Below, one piece after another: positions 1 to 6,240 of a stretch of 9,233 bases of DNA (positions are counted from its first letter, which is position 1; every line of letters starts with the position of its first letter). The position numbers were made by a program, and so were the translations under genes. This DNA is from an uncultured Porphyromonadaceae bacterium (GTDB lineage Bacteria > Bacteroidota > Bacteroidia > Bacteroidales > Muribaculaceae). Location: contig CAMWIF010000084.1 of NCBI GenBank assembly GCA_947174225.1, positions 1 to 9,233 of the forward strand. The letters are read 5' to 3'. The notes beneath the pieces are model-generated. The model searched no databases, was not told where the DNA came from, and saw only the letters and a list, made by a program, of their open reading frames with translations.

Positions 1-102
1 ACTGAAGATCGGTATGGAGACCATCCTCTCATAATAGGTATCTCATTTCCAAATGGTGCCATCGGATATGTAGCATACACACTCCTGAATGGAGTCATCT
101 AA
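1..102 (+). CDS. C-terminal end of an unidentified protein (5' truncated)
   Basis: Frame 1 is open from the window edge to a TAA at 100-102, giving the last 33 residues of a protein that ends in ...AYTLLNGVI. The stretch is mixed hydrophobic with no motif I recognise, so no function is offered. It lies 33 bp upstream of the macrodomain start on the same strand with no hairpin between them, so cotranscription is plausible. Macrodomain/SirTM operons often carry a GcvH-like lipoyl carrier and a lipoate ligase, but these residues do not clearly match either family. Confidence 0.55.
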   Translation, partial: TEDRYGDHPLIIGISFPNGAIGYVAYTLLNGVI

Positions 103-135
103 AGAAATATTATTGCCAATTTAAAATTTCGACTT

Positions 136-747
136 ATGAAAAGAGAAAAACGTCTCGATATACTTATAGATGTGCTTAAAAATGAGAATGCAGAATACGC
201 TAACCTTTCTGTCCCTGCCGATATAAAAGGAAAGCAAAAGCTTCTCAGGGCACTGATGAACATTCGTCAACCCAAACCTATTGAGAACGAATGGCTAAAG
301 CTACAAGACGATGAACTGCGTGAGCAATTGTTAGACAAGGGAGGCGAAATAGATATAAACTCCTTGCCAAGAAAAGGAAGATATGTCTTATGGCAAGGTG
401 ATATTACGCGACTTAACGCCGATGCAATCGTAAATGCAGCCAATTCCCGGATGCTCGGTTGTTTCGCACCTCTACATGGATGTATCGACAATGCCATACA
501 TTCGGCTGCCGGTGTGCAACTGAGGCTTGCCTGTGATGAACTTATGCAGGTTAAGGGTAGATCCGAACCGACCGGTGAGGCAGAAATTACCCCCGCTTTC
601 AACTTGCCATCCAAATTTGTAATACATACCGTCGGTCCGATAGTCTATACTAAAAATCCCACATCGACAGACAGGCTTTTACTTGAATCGTGCTATCAGA
701 AATGTCTTGAATGTGCCGAGGCAAATGGTCTTATGCCCATGATATGA
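136..747 (+). pseudogene. Zinc-type macrodomain ADP-ribosyl hydrolase, C-terminally truncated
   Basis: Encodes 203 residues of a macrodomain protein of the SirTM-linked, zinc-containing class. These hydrolases remove ADP-ribose from proteins modified by the neighbouring sirtuin. Visible are an N-terminal helical extension (about 1-75), the ADP-ribose loop start QGDITRLNADAIVNAAN (87-103), and the metal pattern C109-x4-H114-x-C116 in GCFAPLHGCIDNAIH, which replaces the GGG loop of ordinary macrodomains and is diagnostic of this class. The core continues through VIHTVGP (162-168) to ECAEANGL (192-199). Relatives then continue for about 60 residues with a second substrate loop of the type STGEFxFP. 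Here homology stops at about 199, followed only by MPMI and a TGA. What follows in another frame is the end of a sirtuin, so the gene looks broken by deletion. The retained part probably cannot fold into a complete active site. Family assignment is firm; lack of function is inferred. Confidence 0.85.
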
Positions 748-1097
748 CAGTTGATTCCCGCTATGTGCCGGTGTGCCCTGTTTGTGGAGGGAATATGGAT
801 GTCCACCTAAGAGTAAACCAATATTTTGTAGAGGATGAGCACTGGCACGAATCTGCTGAACGGTATGAAAAGTTTGTAACCGAACACATCAATTCCCGGC
901 TTGTCTTGCTTGAACTGGGTGTAGGCATGAACACCCCAGCCATTATTAGATATCCTTTTGAGCAGATTACTTATATGGATAAGCAAGCAACTCTAATCCG
1001 CATGAATGACAGTTGGCCCCATGGAGTAAGAGAGATCTCCAACCGTACTATTTCATTTGCCGAAGACATGAGGCAAATAATTAAGAAATTGAAATAA
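744..1097 (+). pseudogene. SirTM (class M sirtuin) remnant, C-terminal part only
   Basis: The frame is open from 711, but sirtuin similarity begins near the ATG at 744, which would give 117 residues. Recognisable are the second zinc-binding pair C11-P-V-C14-G-G, then NQYFVEDEHWHESAERYEKF (25-44), and LLELGVGMNTPAIIRYPF (55-72), a signature block of macrodomain-linked sirtuins. It ends normally with RTISFAEDMRQIIKKLK. Members of this class are about 290 aa and act as NAD-dependent protein ADP-ribosyltransferases. Missing here are roughly the first 170 residues, including the GAGxS NAD-binding loop, the catalytic region and the first zinc cysteine pair, so this piece should be inactive. Its ATG overlaps the macrodomain stop (ATGA, 744-747), so it may still be translated by coupling. 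It lies directly downstream of the macrodomain, the usual operon order, in a different frame. It could also be an assembly join. Confidence 0.8.
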
Positions 1098-1265
1098 GTC
1101 GCTATTGCAAAACTGTGACCCTGATTAATTTGCCTTAGTCAAGACTCGCGAAAGGTGATGTCACGGCTATTCTGAAAGCCTCGTGTACTCAACTGTTTAA
1201 GGGAGTCACACGTTGTTATATTAAGGATATTCCTTACATAACATTATTTTCAAAAACACAATATT
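1098..1265 (+). other. Short intergenic region before the GNAT gene
   Basis: No gene is supported in these 168 bp. It contains an A/T-rich leader just before the GNAT start and a small perfect inverted repeat, TAAGGA-TAT-TCCTTA, at 1222-1236, about 30 bp upstream of the ATG. No convincing promoter pair was found. An open frame without an ATG (1139-1288) is discussed as a finding. Confidence 0.5.
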
Positions 1266-1568
1266 ATGGATTTTATAACAGAAAAAGATAGGATTTATGC
1301 AACTGACCCTTCGGGTAAGGTAATAGCGGAGGTGACATTTCCGACCAAAAACGGAGTGTCGATAATAGATCATACATTTGTAGACCCCTCCCTAAGAGGA
1401 GAAGGGATCGCCGGGAAATTGGTAAAACTCGCGGCAGATAAAATCTTAGCTGAGGGAAATAAGATAGCCGCCACATGTTCATATGCCGACGTATGGTTCA
1501 AGCGACACCCCGAATACCATTTAGTAGCCGCCGGTCCGGTTGCCTGTAGAATCGATAGACGAAGATAA
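1266..1568 (+). CDS. Small GNAT-family N-acetyltransferase-like protein (NATD1/YjdJ type)
   Basis: A 100-residue protein of the short GNAT family found in bacteria as YjdJ-like proteins and in animals as NATD1 (Pfam Acetyltransf_CG type). Visible are an N-terminal beta region with GKVIAEVTF (17-25), the acetyl-CoA-binding turn RGEGIAGKL (44-52) following HTFVDPSL, and the family block CSYADVWFKRHPEY (71-84), which holds the conserved cysteine. Acetyl-CoA binding is expected from the family; the acceptor is unknown. Relatives usually end soon after HPEY, whereas this one has about 16 further residues ending in RIDRRR, so the tail may be drifted or strain-specific. The start ATG follows an A-rich stretch (caaaaacacaatatt), typical of Bacteroidota, which often lack a Shine-Dalgarno site. 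It stands alone after the broken macrodomain/SirTM pair and converges on the AraC gene. Confidence 0.82.
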   Translation: MDFITEKDRIYATDPSGKVIAEVTFPTKNGVSIIDHTFVDPSLRGEGIAGKLVKLAADKILAEGNKIAATCSYADVWFKRHPEYHLVAAGPVACRIDRRR

Positions 1569-1628
1569 GATACTTTGCCATAAGGTGAATCACACCAATA
1601 GGTGACATCTGACTTGCAAGATGCCAAC

Positions 1629-2498
1629 TCAAATGCGATAGTCTGACGGACTCCTGCCGAAGGCCTTCTTAAACTGCAAAGAGAAATAATCCGGCGATTT
1701 GAAATTTAGGGTGTAAGCAATCTCCTTCACTGTCAGAGTGGTTCGTGTCAGCAGTTCCATAGCCCGTTCAAGTCTCAGAATCCTCAGGTATGATGCGGGA
1801 GCCCTACCCGTATACTCCCTGAAATGCTGCCGAAAAGAGGAATAGCTCATACCCACACGCAGCGCAATCTCCTGGAGCTCTACAGGCTCATAGATTGATT
1901 CAACCATCATCACCTTAGCCTTCTGAATTTTCTCCGCCACGTCTGAATTTGTTTCCTCAAAGCGCCTGTTATGGTCAAGCACATATGTCAGACCAAGAAG
2001 ATGCTCCACAATCCCGGCAAGCAGCAACTGGAAACAAGACATTTCCTTCCGGGCTGTCTCTATAGCCTCATTATAGAGCTTGATTATCGTGTCGTTGACA
2101 CCAACATCAAATATCGGGGACTTCTTACTCAAAAATTGGTTCTTAATCCTGAGATCAATATTGGTACCTCTGAAACCAATCCAATACTGCGTCCATCCGA
2201 TGGAGGCTTTTGGAGAGAATGTGTGCCACTCACCGGGAAAGAGCAGGAACATAGTGCCGGCAACAATTTTTGTTCGTGTGACAGAGGCTGACTCAAAATA
2301 CCCCTCCCCTTCAGAAATATAGACCAGCTGATACTCGTCGAAAACACGTCCGGTAGTCGCTCTGAACAGATAGGACCCGGCATGCCTTTCCGATGGATAG
2401 GCATCTCCGGGTCCGAAGCGTTCAGTACCTACGGAGCTTACTGACAAGCCCCATTGTTGGTCACGTTCATTTGCAAGCAGATATATAATTGAATCCAT
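1629..2498 (-). CDS. AraC-family transcriptional regulator
   Basis: Encodes 289 residues. An N-terminal cupin-like sensing region (about 25-120) includes YQLVYISEGEGYFES (56-70) and a MFLLFPGEWHTFSP block (83-96), typical of sugar-sensing AraC proteins. After a linker, two helix-turn-helix units follow: about 205-227 (VELQEIALRVGMSYSSFRQHF) and 254-277 (LTVKEIAYTLNFKSPDYFSLQF), ending in the canonical AFGRSPSDYR. It is a DNA-binding regulator, probably activating nearby carbohydrate genes. It lies 38 bp downstream of the GH78 rhamnosidase on the same strand, so rhamnose or a rhamnosylated oligosaccharide is a reasonable but unproven ligand. An in-frame TTG at 2513 would add five residues, but the ATG at 2496-2498 is preferred because a promoter-like TATATTTG lies within that extension. 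It may also be reached by read-through from the rhamnosidase. Confidence 0.93.
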   Translation of the reverse strand: MDSIIYLLANERDQQWGLSVSSVGTERFGPGDAYPSERHAGSYLFRATTGRVFDEYQLVYISEGEGYFESASVTRTKIVAGTMFLLFPGEWHTFSPKASIGWTQYWIGFRGTNIDLRIKNQFLSKKSPIFDVGVNDTIIKLYNEAIETARKEMSCFQLLLAGIVEHLLGLTYVLDHNRRFEETNSDVAEKIQKAKVMMVESIYEPVELQEIALRVGMSYSSFRQHFREYTGRAPASYLRILRLERAMELLTRTTLTVKEIAYTLNFKSPDYFSLQFKKAFGRSPSDYRI

Positions 2499-2501
2499 AT
2501 A

Positions 2502-2531
2502 CAAATATAGCAATTAATATCCATTTGCAAA
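2502..2531 (-). promoter_or_regulatory. Bacteroidota-type promoter of the AraC gene
   Basis: On the - strand, TTTG (2531-2528) is separated by 18 bp from TATATTTG (2509-2502), matching the Bacteroidota sigma-ABfr consensus TTTG-N19-21-TAnnTTTG apart from a spacer one base short. The -7 box ends only 3 bp before the ATG, so the transcript would begin at or very near the start codon. The position argues against the longer TTG start. The element lies wholly in the gap between the rhamnosidase stop and the regulator. Confidence 0.5.
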
Positions 2532-2536
2532 CAATC

Positions 2537-5500
2537 CTACATTACAATTTTTTTACCTCCGATAATTAATATTCGGTCAACCCCGTCGCGGTCGGAATTG
2601 ATCTTATAGAGTTTTTCACCGCAGCTCACTTCTATGGTAGCTATATGTAAGCCGTCGATTCCTGCCACGTCGAGCATACAGTCCCTGTCACTCACCACGC
2701 GGATCATCCCCGGCTGCACAGGAGTTATCATAAGATCGCCGCCTTCAGTGGTCACTGCGGCAATGTCAGCCGTCACGTCATCAAATTCGATGACATATGA
2801 ACCGTGTGTGGCTGTGATATGGGTTGCATCCGAATCGGCATCGACTGCTACGATACCTTCAGGTAAAGACTCTGAATCCATCTGTATCCCGTTCACACTT
2901 ACAGCATTTACGGCTGGCAAGACTATCGTAGCCTGAGTTCCACCCGGCACCTCTACCTGAAGACGTATTTTTCCTTTAGCACGTTCCCAACGTGATGATA
3001 TATTACCGAAAGGGGTATCGACGTGGGCACCAGCATAGTCGAGTTTTTGGCTGAAAAACGGATTAATTGCAAATGTACGGTAGGCGGGAGTAAGAGGACG
3101 TATACCTGCCAATACTGAATAGAACCATTCCTCTATGTGCCCCATCATACAGTGATTCTGCGATGATGCCGCAGTGTCCATATTCCAATGTTCCGGCAAT
3201 GAGGTAGCTCCTTGTTCAACAAAATAGCCATAGCCGGGATATTCGGTTTTGGTAAGCATTTCCATAGCTATATCGCCATACCCATACTCACATAATGAAA
3301 GGATAAGGGGACGCAGGGCTATCTCTCCTGTGCTCAGATGTCCGTTGTTGGCAATCACTGCCTGAGCCATACGCGCAGCCACATCAGCTTTGTTAGCATC
3401 ATCCACCAATCCGAAATACAACGGCAAGGCATAATCTGCCTGGGTACCTTTGTCGTAGACCCCATCTACATAGTAACGGTTATTGGTCTTCTCTTTTACT
3501 CTGGCAGCAATCGCTCTAAACGTGTCAGCATCCTCATCCTTTCCGATTGCTTCTGCCATCTCAGCCATAGCGTTTGCCAACCCATAGTACACGCAATTGT
3601 GAACAAACTGCACTGACGTTGCCTTATCGTAGGCACCCCAGTCACCGAGACTGTTAATGGAAAGCAAACCATCGTCAATCCGTGTTTCGTAATAGTCCAT
3701 CAGGCGTTTCATTGTGGCATAGTTATCGCTTATTATGGACTTGTCGCCATGGTTCAGATAGTGGCGGTAAGGAAGCATGATAGCTGTTCCTCCCCAAGAG
3801 GGGTCGCCAAGCCAATACTCTCCGAAATCAGGATATTCCGGCATGACACCTGGAATAAAACCGTCAGAATGTTGCCCCACACGGCAATCGTAGCACACCT
3901 TTGATGCCCAGGCTGCAATATCGTAATTATATGCCAAGGTGTTGTAGAGAAGACCGGGCACCTCAAGCCACCCGAGTTTCTCACGGTGCGGGCAATCGGT
4001 CAGAGTGCTGTAGAGATTGGAGTCAATGGCTCTGAGGGTGATTTCGTGGATTTTATTGAGCAAGGGGTTGCTGCACTCGAATGTACCTGTCTTGGCAACA
4101 TCGGAACTTATCACACATACGGTGAAGTCGTCGGTAGTCGGCTCATAATTGTCGATACCGAAAATCTGGAGATAGCGGAAACCGTGATAAACAAATTCCG
4201 GACCCCACTCCTCCTTGCCATCATTGCCGGCAAAGGTATAGCAATCATAAATAGGCGTTCCACAACTGCCATTTGTCTGACCGTGACCACCCTTAGCTGA
4301 CAGCACCTCGCAGGGGTAAATCTGTATCTTGCTCCCTTTATCCCCTTTCAATGCAAAACGGTATGTTCCGGCAATATTCGTACCGAAGTCGACAATATAC
4401 GAGCCGTCAGCAAGTTTCCGGACATCTGAGGCTTTCCATTGCTCAACCACTTTCAGTGCCGGCGAGAAACGTGCCCTCAATTCACCGACCTCTGACGCGC
4501 ATTCACGTGCCTGACTCCAGTTGTTACCATTATAGGTGGCATCGAAATCCTCGCCTCCATACCACGATGCGAAAACTGTCGGCGAAGGGGACACGAGCCA
4601 ACTGCCGTCTGTAGTAAGTATCTCGGAAGTGCCATCCTCATAGTCTAAGAGTACCTGCATAATGAAACGCTTACGACCGAATATCGTGTTTATCTTCGAA
4701 TAGCGTTCAGTAGCCGGATTGTCATACATACCCCCGGCAACCGTAGCCGCAAAGCGCAACTGACCGTCTGCTCCGATGTGATCAGTAATGTCATAAATAG
4801 AATATATCACACTTTTATCATAGTCGGTCTGCAATGGTTCGAGCACATTATCAGATACCTTTGCACCGTTGACTTCCAATGAGAACACGCCCAAGCCGGA
4901 GGTATATGCCCGCGCACGACGCACCGGCTTCTGAATCTCATAGTTTTTTGCGAATACCACCGCTCCCGGATTCTTCTCCGGAGAAGACGACAGAGACGGA
5001 GTCGGATAGTTTTCCTCAGCTACAAGCACAGATTCATTACCTGATGCATCGATTGAGACAATGCTGTAGTCAACCGGATAATTTGCGACAAGCTTATTGT
5101 CGGATGCTGACGGAACATCTTGACGAGGATAAATCACGATTTTGTCGAAAGCCATATCCTCACCAAGGTCAATGGTGAAGTCTACGGCAGAGTCAGGTGA
5201 GCCAAATGCTTTGCTCGTCGTGCCTAAGAAACTATTGCCGGGGATAGTGATACCGTCTGTAAGGTATTCGTTTTGCCATTGTGTTCCGTAGGTCTCCGAT
5301 GCTGAATTTGACACACTCTTTCCTTCTGATATTACATCATCACCATTTAAAACCTGAAGTTCTGACAACTGCAAGCGATAGTTATTCTCACCCCTGACCG
5401 GCATTCCGAGGTGTGTGGCATGTAAACGCACATATCTTGCCGTCACCTTTTTCCCAAGGTCGTAGATTATCACACATTCAGCGTCATCATTCTCCTCTAT

Positions 5501-5920
5501 CCAACGGGCTTGCCAGTCGGAACTGTCAAGCAGAGCAGTTTCAAAATAACTTGGATCGCTCCATGGAGATTCTGTCCCGTCAGCATCCCAAATACGCACT
5601 CTCCAGCTATATCTACGGCTTGATTGCAAAGGAGCTCCTTCGTATAGGATTCCATAAGGAGTCTCCGCATCAACCTTTCCTGAATCCCAGAGCATTTCGC
5701 CATTATCATCTGTCACCTCGATCTGATATGCAGTCTGTCCGTTAGAGGAACCGTCGGCGGATAGTTTCCAGCTAAACACCGGAGTCCGGTCAATGCCCAA
5801 CGGAGCTGTAAGATAATTAACACGCATATCATCCGGCTTATGGCTGGCAGAAACTATAGAAACAGTTGATAATGCCACCACAGTCAAAGCTGCACGTAGA
5901 TTTGTCAATATAATTTTCAT
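2537..5920 (-). CDS. Secreted alpha-L-rhamnosidase, GH78 family, with discoidin-like insert
   Basis: A 1127-residue GH78 enzyme that releases terminal alpha-L-rhamnose from glycans such as pectin or glycosides. It starts with a signal peptide (1 to about 24, ending SIVSA). Domains in order: Ig-like N-terminal domain (about 30-128), an apparent F5/8 type C/discoidin-like insert (about 145-310, with ARYVRLHATHLG and VDFTIDLGEDMAFDKIVIYP), Bac_rhamnosid_N (about 330-470), concanavalin-like domain (about 490-600), and an alpha/alpha-barrel catalytic domain (about 605-940). A C-terminal beta domain (about 941-1003) and an extra tail to 1127 follow. Catalytic residues fit the family: DCPHREKLGW (642-651) places the general acid at E647, and GATSLPEHW (904-912) places the general base at E910. 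Upstream in-frame codons allow 18 more residues, but the ATG at 5918-5920 is chosen because it gives a clean signal peptide and is preceded by aagggag. It precedes the AraC gene; no SusC/SusD genes are visible. Domain edges are estimates. Confidence 0.94.
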   Translation of the reverse strand: MKIILTNLRAALTVVALSTVSIVSASHKPDDMRVNYLTAPLGIDRTPVFSWKLSADGSSNGQTAYQIEVTDDNGEMLWDSGKVDAETPYGILYEGAPLQSSRRYSWRVRIWDADGTESPWSDPSYFETALLDSSDWQARWIEENDDAECVIIYDLGKKVTARYVRLHATHLGMPVRGENNYRLQLSELQVLNGDDVISEGKSVSNSASETYGTQWQNEYLTDGITIPGNSFLGTTSKAFGSPDSAVDFTIDLGEDMAFDKIVIYPRQDVPSASDNKLVANYPVDYSIVSIDASGNESVLVAEENYPTPSLSSSPEKNPGAVVFAKNYEIQKPVRRARAYTSGLGVFSLEVNGAKVSDNVLEPLQTDYDKSVIYSIYDITDHIGADGQLRFAATVAGGMYDNPATERYSKINTIFGRKRFIMQVLLDYEDGTSEILTTDGSWLVSPSPTVFASWYGGEDFDATYNGNNWSQARECASEVGELRARFSPALKVVEQWKASDVRKLADGSYIVDFGTNIAGTYRFALKGDKGSKIQIYPCEVLSAKGGHGQTNGSCGTPIYDCYTFAGNDGKEEWGPEFVYHGFRYLQIFGIDNYEPTTDDFTVCVISSDVAKTGTFECSNPLLNKIHEITLRAIDSNLYSTLTDCPHREKLGWLEVPGLLYNTLAYNYDIAAWASKVCYDCRVGQHSDGFIPGVMPEYPDFGEYWLGDPSWGGTAIMLPYRHYLNHGDKSIISDNYATMKRLMDYYETRIDDGLLSINSLGDWGAYDKATSVQFVHNCVYYGLANAMAEMAEAIGKDEDADTFRAIAARVKEKTNNRYYVDGVYDKGTQADYALPLYFGLVDDANKADVAARMAQAVIANNGHLSTGEIALRPLILSLCEYGYGDIAMEMLTKTEYPGYGYFVEQGATSLPEHWNMDTAASSQNHCMMGHIEEWFYSVLAGIRPLTPAYRTFAINPFFSQKLDYAGAHVDTPFGNISSRWERAKGKIRLQVEVPGGTQATIVLPAVNAVSVNGIQMDSESLPEGIVAVDADSDATHITATHGSYVIEFDDVTADIAAVTTEGGDLMITPVQPGMIRVVSDRDCMLDVAGIDGLHIATIEVSCGEKLYKINSDRDGVDRILIIGGKKIVM

Positions 5921-5945
5921 CTCCCTTAAATAAAAATATTTTTTG

Positions 5946-5953
5946 CAAAAATA
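5946..5953 (-). promoter_or_regulatory. Possible -7 box of the rhamnosidase promoter
   Basis: On the - strand this reads TATTTTTG, matching TAnnTTTG, 25 bp upstream of the rhamnosidase ATG. No good TTTG -33 element lies 19-21 bp further upstream, so an activator such as the adjacent AraC protein could be needed. It overlaps an 8-bp inverted repeat, ATATTTTT-TGC-AAAAATAT, at 5936-5954. The surrounding DNA is very AT-rich, so chance occurrence is possible. Confidence 0.3.
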
Positions 5954-5993
5954 TAAATTATTGTAAAGACTCACATATTGATATTTGATTAAT

Positions 5994-6124
5994 TACCCCC
6001 TATATTCTGACAAGCACCACTCATTTACCCTGCCATACACTTCCGGAATGGAGTTCCTACCCTTATCAGCCCTCTCATATACCATATTTATACCTCTATA
6101 CTATCGTCATACTACCCTACCCCC
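5994..6124 (-). repeat. Five GGGTA motifs in the region upstream of the rhamnosidase
   Basis: On the - strand the pentamer GGGTA occurs at 5994-5998, 6026-6030, 6058-6062, 6113-6117 and 6118-6122. The first and last copies sit within longer G runs (GGGGGTA). The first three start exactly 32 bp apart (5994, 6026, 6058). The stretch is purine-rich on the rhamnosidase's own strand and contains no gene. Its role is unknown; repeated protein-binding sites or a structured leader are possible. The whole gap from 5921 to 6178 otherwise holds only the -7 candidate. Confidence 0.35.
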
Positions 6125-6178
6125 TTAATCGTGATTTCTTGTGTAGTAGTAACTCCCTCCTCGGCTCACTATAAATCA

Positions 6179-6208
6179 GTAAGCGGTCGATGTGAATCGG
6201 CCGCTTAC
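6179..6208 (-). terminator. Strong hairpin after the Sel1-like gene, probable terminator
   Basis: A 13-bp stem closes on a 4-base loop: GTAAGCGGTCGAT (6179-6191), GTGA, ATCGGCCGCTTAC (6196-6208), with a single T-G wobble. It starts 32 bp beyond the stop of the Sel1-like gene on the - strand. The sequence after it on that strand (actgatttatag) has only a weak T tract, as is common in Bacteroidota. The direction of action is inferred from the position. Confidence 0.65.
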
Positions 6209-6240
6209 GTTATCTCAGATTTACTTGTGTAATGTCGGAT

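Noticed and set aside
711..743. ATG at 711 as the start of the sirtuin remnant
   Set aside because: Residues from 711 to about 740 are the macrodomain coding sequence read in another frame and have no sirtuin likeness; the ATG at 744 fits better.
1569..1628. Bidirectional terminator between the GNAT and AraC genes
   Set aside because: Only weak 4-5 bp stems (for example GGTG-AATCA-CACC) are present, without T tracts; not enough to call.
2499..2513. TTG start giving five more residues for the AraC regulator
   Set aside because: The added codons overlap the promoter-like TATATTTG and an ATG lies just downstream.
3338..5745. Several + strand ORFs of 60-110 codons inside the rhamnosidase gene
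   Set aside because: They are antisense to a well-supported enzyme, show no family motifs, and have no start signals.
5921..5974. Eighteen-residue N-terminal extension of the rhamnosidase
   Set aside because: It would sit ahead of a clean signal peptide and covers the AT-rich promoter region; the ATG at 5920 gives a standard secretion start.
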